A DNA stretch of 64,000 nucleotides from Fibrobacter sp. UWR4. Lineage in GTDB: Bacteria > Fibrobacterota > Fibrobacteria > Fibrobacterales > Fibrobacteraceae. The position numbers and the translations under genes were made by a program. The stretch is taken from contig NZ_QGDU01000006.1 in NCBI RefSeq assembly GCF_003149045.1, forward strand, positions 61,840 through 125,839. The letters are read 5' to 3'. Positions 44,051 through 52,718 of the stretch are shown piece by piece. The first letter of the stretch is position 1; each line of letters starts with the position of its first letter. The notes under the pieces were generated by a model. The model ran no database searches, was not told the DNA's origin, and saw only the letters and a program-made list of their open reading frames with translations.

Positions 44051-46390
44051 TTAATCCTCCACACACATAGTCTGTACCATGGGATATAGGTCCTTGGGGC
44101 ATGATATTATCCGTCGGGACAACTCACCTTTTACAGAAGTCCATCCATATTCGAGGCAATACTGGCTCTCGGAATCTTTTTCAGTACTACTCCAGAAAAT
44201 ATCGTAATAGCGGGTTGGATAATAAGAGCAATCATACCACTTTCCAATCACATCATAAGTCAACTTCAAGGGAGTATCGTTTCGATATTCGCGATTCAAC
44301 GCCGTGGCCTTATATTTCAGCCCAGCCGTGGAATTCCATTCAGAGGTATCGGGAATATGATAACCCTTGGGACAATAATTCCTTGCCTGCTCCCATGTCA
44401 TATAGCTGTCATCCGTATACCACATGGTTTCTGCAGATGCAAGGGATACGGTCACGAGAGTGCCGTTACAGACGATAGATTTTCGAACTTTACCCAGCCA
44501 GTTAAAATAGAAGGCGTCGAAACTTTCGGACTTATTCTCAATGGTTTCCAGAGCAACGTTGTTCTCGGAACGTTTGCTGTGCAAGTACAGCACATTGTCA
44601 TTGGAAAAAGCATCATACTTGTAGTTCTCTGGTAAAACTTCACCGTCATAGACTTTTGACGGATACAGGAATCCCCCTGACGGCATCGTAAACACATAGG
44701 TAAAATTATTGATTTTCACCTGATAGAGGGTATCCTCTGTAAAGATTCCACCAGCCAATCGAGAATCATACGTTCCATAGAAAAACCCATAAGTTCCGAT
44801 AGTATCAGGACCATTAACATTGGTCCGACAACCATAGGATCTCTTCAGAGAATCCGTCAACAATATGGAGGTTCCCACAAGACCATTGGCACAGTAATCC
44901 TTGTTCTTTTGTTTCATCAGGAAGTTTTCTACGTCCGCGATAGAAGCCTCTCCCCAACCGTACGAATAGCAGTAGTAATACTTATCATCAAGTTTCAAGA
45001 CTTCCCTATAATTCTTGCCATTGCAATACAATCCCTGCAGGGCAGGTGGCGAAAGATCCACACTTTCAGCTTTTCGCCATGTCATGGAGTTCTTATCACA
45101 CACATAATAGACATCATCGTATTTTACAAGTTCATTTCCAACATCACAGGTATCCATATTCAATACGGGCGGAATCAGCTGATCTTCCTTCAGGATTTTC
45201 ATGGTCCCATCTTTCTGACACAGGTAGGATAAGCCATCCCGTTGAGTCACCTTTAAATAGGAACTGTCATTACAAACGTCTCCATAGTATTCCCAGACTT
45301 TAAGGGTATCCCAGGCATAAACATCCTTAGTGGAATCAAAGGCGCAAATGAAATACTCCATAGTAGAGGCCTTGGGTAACTTCAACATTTGACCAGTCTT
45401 TCCTTCGTTGCATCCCTCCTTGTAATGATCTTCAATCGTTACCGTTTCACATTGCTTACCATCGCATTCGAACAGCACACTGTCCACGGATACGGTATCT
45501 CCACTTTTTTCTTCATCATCAGAAACACGATGCCACACCCATATCATGCCGTCACGTCCAGCAGACTGATCGCAAACAAGAGTGTCTCCACGGAATTCGC
45601 TGTGGGAGTCCTTGATGGTCGTTATATTTCCTTTTCCTGCAGCACCAAGAGAATAAGCCTCTTTCACAAGGCGGAATGCATCTTCACGCCATTCATCAGA
45701 ACCAGCCCGGCGAGTACCGGTCCATTCCAAGCCATTAAAATGCTTCAGTAAATCATCTGCAGTACGGACTAAAAATTCATGAGGAATCTCCGGTTCCAAT
45801 GCAAAACTTTTTTTCAGTTCAATGAAATCACCGTAGAATACGGAATCCGAAGGTTCAAACCTACAGTAGAGAAATACGGGGTCATTCGACGCCTTACTGT
45901 CAAATGCATTTTGTACTTCACCGACCGCAGAATCTACTGCCACATACAAAGATTTTTTCTTGTCGAACATCAAGTGCTCAATGCGATCTACAGCGATAGC
46001 CTCGACAAGATTCAGGCGTTTGCGGCTGCTCCTGGCAATATCCATGTAGTACTCAAAGTCCATCTTGACATCACCATCAATGGACAACAATACCTTCACA
46101 TAGGGCGAGGGAAATTCCAATGTATCCGTTACGAATCTTGATTCGTCATCATTTTCATCCCGACCCGCAGACACCGTATCCACAGGATCATAGCCATGGT
46201 CCAGTTGAATCACTTTTATCTGAACCGCATCCAAATTTTCATACATGGATACGGTAAAATTCAGCGAGTTAGGAGAATACTTGATGCCATCCTTATTGTA
46301 GCCGGCAACAACCTCTTCGGTTCCCTCCGAACAAGCCCCTAAAAGTAGTGCAGCTAAAAAAGCAAGTATTGCAAAAATATTCTTATTCAT
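44051..46390 (-). CDS. Large FISUMP-domain lipoprotein (array member 2)
   Basis: A 779-residue lipoprotein (LLLGAC, Cys20). The N-terminal array domain starts EEVVAGYNKDGIKYSP, with FPSPYVKVLLSIDG and SDSVFYGDFIELKKSF. Only about five YYxC/W modules lie in the middle (DDVYYVCDKNSMTW, DKYYYCYSYGW). The C-terminal FISUMP domain includes CPKGYHIPDTSEW, DIFWSSTEKDSESQYC and SCPKDLYPMVQTMC. Its ATG overlaps the end of member 1 by 8 nt, so translation is probably coupled. It differs from members 4 and 5 mainly in having fewer modules. Confidence 0.8.
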   Translation of the reverse strand: MNKNIFAILAFLAALLLGACSEGTEEVVAGYNKDGIKYSPNSLNFTVSMYENLDAVQIKVIQLDHGYDPVDTVSAGRDENDDESRFVTDTLEFPSPYVKVLLSIDGDVKMDFEYYMDIARSSRKRLNLVEAIAVDRIEHLMFDKKKSLYVAVDSAVGEVQNAFDSKASNDPVFLYCRFEPSDSVFYGDFIELKKSFALEPEIPHEFLVRTADDLLKHFNGLEWTGTRRAGSDEWREDAFRLVKEAYSLGAAGKGNITTIKDSHSEFRGDTLVCDQSAGRDGMIWVWHRVSDDEEKSGDTVSVDSVLFECDGKQCETVTIEDHYKEGCNEGKTGQMLKLPKASTMEYFICAFDSTKDVYAWDTLKVWEYYGDVCNDSSYLKVTQRDGLSYLCQKDGTMKILKEDQLIPPVLNMDTCDVGNELVKYDDVYYVCDKNSMTWRKAESVDLSPPALQGLYCNGKNYREVLKLDDKYYYCYSYGWGEASIADVENFLMKQKNKDYCANGLVGTSILLTDSLKRSYGCRTNVNGPDTIGTYGFFYGTYDSRLAGGIFTEDTLYQVKINNFTYVFTMPSGGFLYPSKVYDGEVLPENYKYDAFSNDNVLYLHSKRSENNVALETIENKSESFDAFYFNWLGKVRKSIVCNGTLVTVSLASAETMWYTDDSYMTWEQARNYCPKGYHIPDTSEWNSTAGLKYKATALNREYRNDTPLKLTYDVIGKWYDCSYYPTRYYDIFWSSTEKDSESQYCLEYGWTSVKGELSRRIISCPKDLYPMVQTMCVED

Positions 46391-47957
46391 GTTCTTTCAG
46401 GTACCATTCCAGGGGCACCCATCCATAGTTATTCAACTTATTGTAGGCCACGTCCAGAGGCGGCTGATAGTCGCAGACTAGACTCAACGTCGTTGAATCC
46501 GTAGGGACATCCACGGAACGTCCTATATTATCCTCATTGCAAGTTCCCGCGTAATAGTCAATTCTATTTATAGGAGACCATCCATTGGACCATTCTCCTC
46601 CCAATAGCAACGCCATGGATTTGCAAATAAAGAATTCATCTTCCGTCAGCTTGATTTTCTCGCCTTCTCGTGATTTATTGCAAGTTCCATTTTCCAAGGC
46701 AGCTCGTGCATCCTTGTAGGAGTCCGACTTCATGCCCTCTGGCGTTTCGTAGTAAGCTACATCAGAAGAATCAAAAGACCAGATTCGACGATAACCATCT
46801 GTTCCGTATTTTCCCAGACATCTAAACAGGGTGTCATTATAAAAGCGAAGAATACCATGCCGAACACTATCACCGCAACCGCCATAAGTTTCATTCAAGA
46901 TGCGGTTGTACCTGACCCCATCAGCGACCTTCTTGTCCTTCTCCAATTCCCACTCGCCCTTTCTGCAATAATAGACGGAGTCACCTACCAGCAAGGTATC
47001 CTGAACCACGCCGGAATACAAACAGACCGCCAGTTCATTTTCTCTTTCAAGAATATTTCGATAGCCATATTTTATTTCGTAGGAATAATTCAGCTCAAAT
47101 GCGTCACACATCAGAACCGTTCCCGCAAACTTGCTTTTTGAAACCTTAACGGTATCGTAGGTTCCCTTAGATTCATAATTGCAGGTCTTGAAATTGTAGA
47201 CGTTCTTCATAAAGTCAAAGCTTACGTCAGACCAAAGGGTATAAGGCAATTCACCCGTCCATTTAAAACCCACATACCGTTCAAGCATGGCATCTGCCGC
47301 ACGGACCTGCAATGTGGAAAAATCAAGGGAATCCTTGGCGAGCTCATCGCGCAATTCCAAAAAATTCCTGTAATAGGCAGAATCCGAAACAAAGCCTTCA
47401 CACAGAATAAAACCCCAATCCATGTCCAAACTCAGAGGTTTCACTTGCTGAGCCATCCGCGATTTCGTCCGCTCGAAAGCATCAGCCCACGAAACGCCGC
47501 TCTTCATTAATTTTTCTACACGGAGTGACGCAACTGCAGCAAAAAAGTCCACCACAAGATAATTAGTTCTTGAAATGTCCAAGAGATTTTCAAAAGTCAC
47601 TTCCTGCTTTTGACTTTCAATTTCCCCCGTCACGACAATCCGTACGTACGGCGATGAGAAATCCACATTATCCGTCTGGAAATAAGAGCTGTGTTCCTCC
47701 GGATACTCGCGAGAAGATTTAGCCTCCAAGGTGTCCATAGGTTCAAAACCGTAATTCAGGCGAACAACCTTTACCTTTAGATCTTTTAAATACGGAAGCA
47801 TGACTTCAACTTGCACCGTATTGGGGGAAAACAACCTCCCATCAGAAGTATAGCTTCCTACAACTGTTCCACTTTCTTCATCGGAACAGGATGAAAAAAG
47901 GAACGATAGGGACAGAGCCACTAAAAAAATTACGAACGATCTAAAATACAGTTTCAT
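46383..47957 (-). CDS. Lipoprotein without FISUMP domain (array member 1)
   Basis: A 524-residue lipoprotein (LSFLFSSC, Cys24), the first of the array. The ATG at 47957 has GGGGTGAAGAG upstream and is chosen over the frame start at 47975. The N-terminal domain is shared (GTVVGSYTSDGRLFSP, FSSPYVRIVVTG, SDSAYYRNFLELRDEL). Four or so Cys/Trp modules follow (SVYYCRKGEW, LFRCLGKYGTDGYRRIW, FFICKSMALLLGGEW). It ends after NNYGWVPLEWYLKEHE, at the point where paralogues continue, and lacks the FISUMP end. Whether this is truncation or a natural short form is unclear. Confidence 0.75.
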   Translation of the reverse strand: MKLYFRSFVIFLVALSLSFLFSSCSDEESGTVVGSYTSDGRLFSPNTVQVEVMLPYLKDLKVKVVRLNYGFEPMDTLEAKSSREYPEEHSSYFQTDNVDFSSPYVRIVVTGEIESQKQEVTFENLLDISRTNYLVVDFFAAVASLRVEKLMKSGVSWADAFERTKSRMAQQVKPLSLDMDWGFILCEGFVSDSAYYRNFLELRDELAKDSLDFSTLQVRAADAMLERYVGFKWTGELPYTLWSDVSFDFMKNVYNFKTCNYESKGTYDTVKVSKSKFAGTVLMCDAFELNYSYEIKYGYRNILERENELAVCLYSGVVQDTLLVGDSVYYCRKGEWELEKDKKVADGVRYNRILNETYGGCGDSVRHGILRFYNDTLFRCLGKYGTDGYRRIWSFDSSDVAYYETPEGMKSDSYKDARAALENGTCNKSREGEKIKLTEDEFFICKSMALLLGGEWSNGWSPINRIDYYAGTCNEDNIGRSVDVPTDSTTLSLVCDYQPPLDVAYNKLNNYGWVPLEWYLKEHE

Positions 47958-48021
47958 CTCTTCACCCCTGAACAATTAAGTTCTTGTATCAAAAATATAA
48001 TTTTCAATCCATCAAAACAAA

Positions 48022-48126
48022 CGTCTGGCCGAGACCAGACGATGAGATAAAGAAATTTCAGGATGACGCGTTGATTCGCAGGGCTGGATCCTTCACTTCG
48101 TTCAGGATGACGTACCAAAGGTACGT
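48022..48126. repeat. Repeat cluster upstream of the lipoprotein array
   Basis: CGTCTGG-CCGAGA-CCAGACG (48022-48041), a half-copy of the dispersed repeat (TTTCAGGATGACG, about 48057-48069), another copy with stem ATCCT/AGGAT and the GACG end (48088-48112), and ACGTACC-AAA-GGTACGT (48110-48126), which includes the argA stop codon. The promoter of the array should lie close by. Confidence 0.65.
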
Positions 48127-49478
48127 TACTTTTCCAGCGGAAGCATGAGCACGCGGGATTTGCGGCTATAGTTGTAATGGTCGCGCTTGGTCTTGGGCAA
48201 CTGCTCGATGGTACCATCCACGAAGCCGAAATGGTAGAACCAGTCCAGAGCCTGGGTAGTCAATAGGAACAACTTCTTGTAGCCCTTCATGCGACCCACG
48301 TCAATCAAGTGACGCACGATAGCATCGCCGATGCCGGACTTGCGGTAGTTGGCGCTGACAGCGATGCCTGCGATTTCCGCCATGCCGTCCTCGAACTCGT
48401 GAAGGGCGCCGCAGCCGTGAATGCTGTTATCGATGCTGTACACCACATAGTCCTTGAGCTTTTCGGAAATGCTTTCCTGAGTTCTCGCCACAAGGAAGCC
48501 CTGGTCGATGTAGTCCTGCATAATGCGCAGGATATCGGGAATGTCTTCCATGTTGGCAGGCCTGATACTGGAGTACTGGTTGGCGTACACCATGGTACCG
48601 TCACCGCGGGCGGAGAACACTTCCTGAAGCAGGCTACCCTGGAATTCACCGCTAAGCAAATGCACACGGTTGGCACCCGCCTTGCAGGCGTGAATGGCGT
48701 TCATCAGGTAGTCCATCTGGGCAAAGTTCAGCGTGTCGGAATTCAGTTCCAGAAGTTCCTGGGCCTGGTCCACATCCATAGCGGAAATCAGGCCGTTGTC
48801 TGTCGGTTCCAGGTACTTGGTGTTCTTGCCCGTCACCAGGCCTTCCAGCTTGATACCGTCCTGGTTACCGATGAAGAACAGCTTGCCCACCTTCATGTAC
48901 TTGCAAAGTTCAGTGGCAAGTTCCGTGGAACTGATGTTATAGGCGTGGCCGATCTTGTTCCAGCCGATAGGCGGAATGATAGGCACGAAATTCTCATCCA
49001 GCAGCTGTTCCAGGATATCCTTCTGAATTCGTTCGATGCGGCCGGTGCGCATATAGTCCACACCGTTCACCACACCCATGCTGCGGGCCAAAATCCAGTT
49101 GCCCTGAATACCACGGAGGCCGCTAGCTGTCAAGTGGCTCATGATATGCTGGGCGGCACCCAAGGAAGCCTGTTCCACATGGGGCAGGGCCTCTTCGCAA
49201 GTAAGACGAACACCGTCATGGAACTTGGATTCCAGGCCCCAGGCTTTCAGCTGGTCGTCAATGGATTTACGGGTGCCGGGCACGATAATGATCTTAATCC
49301 CGGACTTGTGCAGAAGTCCGATATCTCGCATGAGCACCGGGAAAAGCGGGTGACTCATCAGGTCGTCTTCGATCTTCAGGACAAACAGCTGGCCCTTGAA
49401 GCGTTCCATATAGCCGAACACTTCGCGAATGAAACCTGCAACTTCAAAATGCTGGGATGTAAAATCATTTGGGTTCAT
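48126..49478 (-). CDS. argA: N-acetylglutamate synthase (ArgA-type, kinase-like plus GNAT)
   Basis: A 450-residue enzyme making N-acetylglutamate for arginine synthesis. Residues 1-290 are the amino-acid-kinase-like domain (QLFVLKIEDDLM, IKIIIVPGTRKSIDDQL, LTASGLRGIQGNW, FVPIIPPIGWNKIGHAYNIS). Residues 305-450 form the GNAT domain with the acetyl-CoA loop (VSANYRKSGIGDAI). The frame opens at 49610, but that extension is only translated heptamer repeat, so ATG 49478 is used. No Shine-Dalgarno is seen; TATCTT lies 7 bases before the ATG, which would permit a leaderless start. Length and order match ArgA. Confidence 0.88.
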   Translation of the reverse strand: MNPNDFTSQHFEVAGFIREVFGYMERFKGQLFVLKIEDDLMSHPLFPVLMRDIGLLHKSGIKIIIVPGTRKSIDDQLKAWGLESKFHDGVRLTCEEALPHVEQASLGAAQHIMSHLTASGLRGIQGNWILARSMGVVNGVDYMRTGRIERIQKDILEQLLDENFVPIIPPIGWNKIGHAYNISSTELATELCKYMKVGKLFFIGNQDGIKLEGLVTGKNTKYLEPTDNGLISAMDVDQAQELLELNSDTLNFAQMDYLMNAIHACKAGANRVHLLSGEFQGSLLQEVFSARGDGTMVYANQYSSIRPANMEDIPDILRIMQDYIDQGFLVARTQESISEKLKDYVVYSIDNSIHGCGALHEFEDGMAEIAGIAVSANYRKSGIGDAIVRHLIDVGRMKGYKKLFLLTTQALDWFYHFGFVDGTIEQLPKTKRDHYNYSRKSRVLMLPLEK

Positions 49479-49504
49479 GGGGAAAAAGATAGATAATGAG
49501 ATGT

Positions 49505-49591
49505 TAGTAGGAAGTAGGAAGTAGGAAGTAGACAGGGGGAAATGGGGGATATTAGTAGGTAGTAGGTAGTAGGAAGTAGACAGTAGGAAGG
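49505..49591. repeat. AGTAGGA/AGTAGGT heptamer repeat block upstream of argA
   Basis: Two runs of the heptamer AGTAGGA or AGTAGGT (49507-49534 and 49554-49588), each ending AGTAGACAG, are separated by a short G-rich stretch. The unit is seven bases. It resembles the ACTAGAA block at about 600. Confidence 0.75.
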
Positions 49592-49596
49592 GGAAA

Positions 49597-49634
49597 GAAA
49601 AAGGTGCCATCCGTGGGACAGCACCTTCTTTGAA
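49597..49634 (-). terminator. Intrinsic terminator after the FKBP gene
   Basis: AAGGTGC (49601-49607) and GCACCTT (49621-49627), extended by A/T pairing, with T-rich DNA leftward. Confidence 0.8.
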
Positions 49635-49650
49635 AAGTTTTTGATTTTGA

Positions 49651-50505
49651 TTACTTCTGCGGGGCGGCTTCTGCCTTCGGGGCTTCTGACGGGGCTTCGG
49701 CAGGGGCTGCTTCAGGAGCAGGTTCCGGATTGGTCACATTTACCTTCAGCAGTTCCACTTCAAAGACCAGCATGGAGTTTGCAGGAATGATGGAGGAAAC
49801 ACCTTCTTCACCATAAGCGAGAGCGCTAGGAATCCAGGCCTTCACCTTCTGGCCTTCCTTCATGACCTGGAGCAGGTCCTGCCACCCTTCGATGACCGCA
49901 CCTACGGGGAATTCCTGCGGTTCACCACGCTTGACGCTGTTGTCAAATTCGGTACCATCCAGCAGGGCGCCAACGTAATGGACCAGCACCTTGTCGTCGG
50001 CCTTGGGAGAAATACCTTCGGCATCCTTCAGGATCTTGTACTGGACTCCCTTGGGAGTCACCTTCACGGTAGTGTCCATAATGTTCTTTGCCAGGAACTG
50101 GGCCTGTTCATCCAGAGTCTTCTGGGCGGCAGCCTTGGCATCCGCATCCTTCTTGGCCTGCATCTTCAGGAGAAGTTCCTGCAGGGCGGATTCAGCGACG
50201 GAATCCGTCAGCAATGCAGGGCGGGTGGAATCCACCTGGTCGCTAATGGCATCCATCACCAGTTTCATGTTCAGCGGGACATTGATATTGGCCACAGCCT
50301 TACCCAGATCCATACCCAGGGCATAGCTATAGCGGTTTACCGGATCGTTCATGTCGGCAACAACGCGGGCGGGAGCCGCAGGGGCCGCGGGAGCGGCCGC
50401 AGGTTCCACAGCCGGCTTGGGAGAGCCGCTGCAGGCGACCAGGAAACCGGTCAGAGCCAGAGTGGAAAACAAAGCTAACTGCTTGACTGTCAACTTAATA
50501 GCCAT
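49651..50505 (-). CDS. FKBP-type peptidyl-prolyl isomerase lipoprotein
   Basis: A 284-residue envelope foldase. The ATG at 50505 (AAGGAT upstream) gives a lipobox (TGFLVAC, Cys25); the longer frame is discarded. After an Ala/Pro linker comes the FkpA/FklB-type helical dimerisation region (YSYALGMDLGKAVANI, about 58-150), then the FKBP domain (about 160-260): VLVHYVGALLDGTEFDNS, EFPVGAVIEGWQDLLQVMKEGQK, PSALAYGEEG, IPANSMLVFEVELL. The tail is Ala/Pro/Glu-rich. It should speed proline isomerisation of exported proteins. Active-site aromatics are present (Tyr, Phe, Trp). Confidence 0.92.
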   Translation of the reverse strand: MAIKLTVKQLALFSTLALTGFLVACSGSPKPAVEPAAAPAAPAAPARVVADMNDPVNRYSYALGMDLGKAVANINVPLNMKLVMDAISDQVDSTRPALLTDSVAESALQELLLKMQAKKDADAKAAAQKTLDEQAQFLAKNIMDTTVKVTPKGVQYKILKDAEGISPKADDKVLVHYVGALLDGTEFDNSVKRGEPQEFPVGAVIEGWQDLLQVMKEGQKVKAWIPSALAYGEEGVSSIIPANSMLVFEVELLKVNVTNPEPAPEAAPAEAPSEAPKAEAAPQK

Positions 50506-50801
50506 TTTTTTATCCTTCGGGGTCAAATTTTTGCCCCTAAAATAGGTTTTTGCGCCCCAAAAGAACACCTGGAGAACTCTTTTTGACGCATCTTTAGCCC
50601 CAAAATAGCGAAAAAATGGCCAGAAGACCACTCTTTTTTGGAAATTCTATAGAGAAAAACGGCTTTTTTTGCCCAAAAACGCCATTTGTGATTCAGCTCA
50701 TAGAAAAATAAGATTTTTGTAAGAACCTCCCAAATAGCCCTTTGATTTGTAAACAAAAGTTATTAACTTTGGGCTCAAGAAAGAGAAATGGAGAAAAAAC
50801 A

Positions 50802-51020
50802 ATGAAACACTTCATGAACATGGTCGCTGAAGCAGCCGCAAACAAGGAAAAGTTCGATTCCGATCTGAACAGCCTGAAGGTAAGTCTCAGCCAGTCCGTG
50901 AACAGTTCCGAAGAAGTCTTCGTGGCCCCCTCCCCCAAGACTGGTTGGCTCAAGGGCAGCCTTTCCTACCCCTGGGTACTGATCTGCAGCATCGTCCCGG
51001 CAATCAAGGAAGTCTTCTAG
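50802..51020 (+). CDS. Small hypothetical protein, 72 residues
   Basis: ATG at 50802 with GGAG eight bases upstream. The product (MKHFMNMVAEAAANKEKF...) has an amphipathic helical N-half and a hydrophobic segment (SYPWVLICSIVPAIKEVF) at the end that could touch a membrane. It is followed by a terminator, which supports a real gene. No family recognised. The 296-bp region upstream (50506-50801) is AT-rich, has recurring GCCCC-AAAA elements and carries no other ORF. Confidence 0.55.
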   Translation: MKHFMNMVAEAAANKEKFDSDLNSLKVSLSQSVNSSEEVFVAPSPKTGWLKGSLSYPWVLICSIVPAIKEVF

Positions 51021-51063
51021 GAAATCGCGGGTTAACTTCCGCCTTTTTCATCTAATGAAAATG

Positions 51064-51095
51064 AAACCGCCCGTGTAAAAGGCGGCTTTTTTTAT
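51064..51095 (+). terminator. Intrinsic terminator after the 72-residue ORF
   Basis: ACCGCC/GGCGG stem with a GTGTAAAA-containing loop, then T7. Confidence 0.85.
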
Positions 51096-51189
51096 TCCCT
51101 TACGAGCTTTTTATTTTTTTGCTTCACTATTTAAAAGCCCGTGTCCATTTTTTAAATTTAGGCCATAAAAATCAAACCTGGAGATAAAT

Positions 51190-52035
51190 ATGGCAGCTCT
51201 CGTTCTGGATGGCAAGGCTCTTGCCAAGACTACCGAAGAAGAACTCAGCGCACGCGTGGCTAAGCTTAAAGAAAAGACCGGCAAGACCCCGATCCTTGCA
51301 ACCATTCTCGTTGGCGACGATCCCGCTTCCGCAACCTACGTGAAGATGAAGGGCAACGCCTGCGCTCGCGTGGGCATGGAAAGCATCAAGGTGATCATGC
51401 CCCAGGACACCACCACCGAACAGCTGTTGGCCAAGATCCAGGAACTGAACAACAATCCGGACGTTCACGGCATCCTCTTGCAGCACCCGGTTCCGCGCCA
51501 GATCGACGAACGTGCCGCTTTCGAAGCTATCGACGCCCGCAAGGACGTTGACGGCGTGACCTGCCTCGGTTTCGGCCGTATGTCCATGGGCGAAAAGGCC
51601 TATGGCTGCGCTACCCCGCAGGGCATCATGCGCCTCTTGAAGGCTTACAACATCGAACTCTCCGGCAAGCACGCCGTAGTGGTTGGCCGCTCCGCAATCC
51701 TCGGCAAGCCCATGGCCATGATGCTGCTGAACGCCAACTGCACCGTTACCATTTGCCACTCCAAGACTCCCAACGTTCCGGAACTGGTGAAGCAGGCAGA
51801 CATCGTCGTGGGCGCTGTCGGCAAGCCGGAATTCATCAAGAAGGAATGGATCAAGCAGGGTGCAGTTGTGGTTGATGCCGGTTACCATCCGGGTGGCGTT
51901 GGCGACTGCGAAAAGGGCATGGAAGAAGTTTCCAGCGCATACACCCCGGTTCCGGGCGGCGTTGGCCCCATGACCATCAACACCCTCATCTACCAGAGCG
52001 TGGAAAGCGGCGAGAAGTATCTGAGCCGAGTGTAG
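51190..52035 (+). CDS. folD: Bifunctional methylenetetrahydrofolate dehydrogenase/cyclohydrolase FolD
   Basis: A 281-residue cytoplasmic enzyme interconverting 5,10-methylene- and 10-formyl-tetrahydrofolate with NADP. The substrate-site motif [11 protein letters not shown] (catalytic Lys), [19 protein letters not shown], the nucleotide-binding [17 protein letters not shown] and the closing [12 protein letters not shown] are all present. Length is typical. It is a single-gene unit, with a chain of hairpins and an intrinsic terminator downstream. Confidence 0.97.
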   Translation: MAALVLDGKALAKTTEEELSARVAKLKEKTGKTPILATILVGDDPASATYVKMKGNACARVGMESIKVIMPQDTTTEQLLAKIQELNNNPDVHGILLQHPVPRQIDERAAFEAIDARKDVDGVTCLGFGRMSMGEKAYGCATPQGIMRLLKAYNIELSGKHAVVVGRSAILGKPMAMMLLNANCTVTICHSKTPNVPELVKQADIVVGAVGKPEFIKKEWIKQGAVVVDAGYHPGGVGDCEKGMEEVSSAYTPVPGGVGPMTINTLIYQSVESGEKYLSRV

Positions 52036-52040
52036 CGCCA

Positions 52041-52112
52041 GAACGTTTACGTTCGGGCATTACCGAGGCGATATACTTCGCGCTGAAAGCGCCGAAGTAC
52101 ATTCTCGGTTAA
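52041..52112. repeat. Hairpin chain downstream of folD
   Basis: GAACGT-TT-ACGTTC (52041-52054), then a large imperfect inverted repeat: CCGAG (52063-52067)/CTCGG (52104-52108) enclosing TACTTCGCGC (52074-52083) and GCGCCGAAGTA (52089-52099), with one bulged base. It lies between the folD stop and the dispersed repeat. Confidence 0.65.
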
Positions 52113-52124
52113 TTTACAGCAGTC

Positions 52125-52144
52125 ATGCTGACGTAGGTCAGCAT
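52125..52144. repeat. Dispersed palindromic repeat, copy 4
   Basis: ATGCTGAC (52125-52132), loop GTAG, GTCAGCAT (52137-52144). It is in the opposite orientation to copy 1, since GTC precedes the stem. Confidence 0.78.
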
Positions 52145-52149
52145 CGCTA

Positions 52150-52183
52150 AAAAAGGCACGGCGTTAAACCGTGCCTTTTTTAT
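52150..52183 (+). terminator. Terminator of folD
   Basis: AAAAAGGCACGG/CCGTGCCTTTTTT stem-loop with U-tract, also usable leftward. Confidence 0.9.
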
Positions 52184-52191
52184 TTGTACCG

Positions 52192-52677
52192 TTATGGTTC
52201 GTACGATCCCATTTCAGTTTTCTGCATTTCCAGCAAACGCTGTTCCTTGGGACTCAGGAATTCCTTTTTCACAGCATCTTGAACCTGCTCTTCCTCCTCT
52301 AGGAGAATCACTGGCCCTATATTCAGGGGAGGAATATATGTTGTCCCCGTCATGACAGCCAATGCAGCCATCCCAAACACAGTTCCTGTCGCTATAAGAG
52401 AATTCTTGATGGAGAAAAGATCCCGCTTATTAGGCCCCATAGCATCCGGACTCATAGCATGGCTACGGGATTCAGCCTGTTTGCCTTCTGCCGGCACCGC
52501 CATACTGTAATCTACGGGAGCCTTGACTTTAACTGCTTTCAGGGAATCTTTTGCGTTCATTGTCTTAGAGATACCAGATGTTTGTGCAGAGGATTTTACG
52601 CCGGCGGAACTCGCAGGCATCAGCTGTGCACAGCACAGACTTACCGCGACAAACAACAAAACCAAAATTTTCTTCAA
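52192..52677 (-). CDS. Small secreted/envelope protein, probable TTG start
   Basis: A 161-residue protein if started at TTG 52677, which has GGGGGA upstream and begins a signal peptide ((M)KKILVLLFVAVSLCCAQ). A GTG at 52713 in frame would add 12 residues and is less likely. A second hydrophobic segment (about 100-125, SLIATGTVFGMAALAVMTG) crosses or enters the membrane, followed by a Glu-rich helical tail. No family recognised. It follows the small barrel gene closely and probably forms a pair with it. Confidence 0.6.
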   Translation of the reverse strand: MKKILVLLFVAVSLCCAQLMPASSAGVKSSAQTSGISKTMNAKDSLKAVKVKAPVDYSMAVPAEGKQAESRSHAMSPDAMGPNKRDLFSIKNSLIATGTVFGMAALAVMTGTTYIPPLNIGPVILLEEEEQVQDAVKKEFLSPKEQRLLEMQKTEMGSYEP

Positions 52678-52718
52678 GACAAATCCCCCAAAGAACAGAA
52701 GCTCAGGCAGCACTCTTT

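Noticed and set aside
49505..49591. CRISPR or protein-coding repeat
   Set aside because: A 7-bp tandem unit is a simple-sequence repeat, not CRISPR, and is out of frame with argA as protein.
49479..49610. N-terminal extension of argA
   Set aside because: It translates only the heptamer repeats (STSYYLLPTN twice), so it is not real protein.
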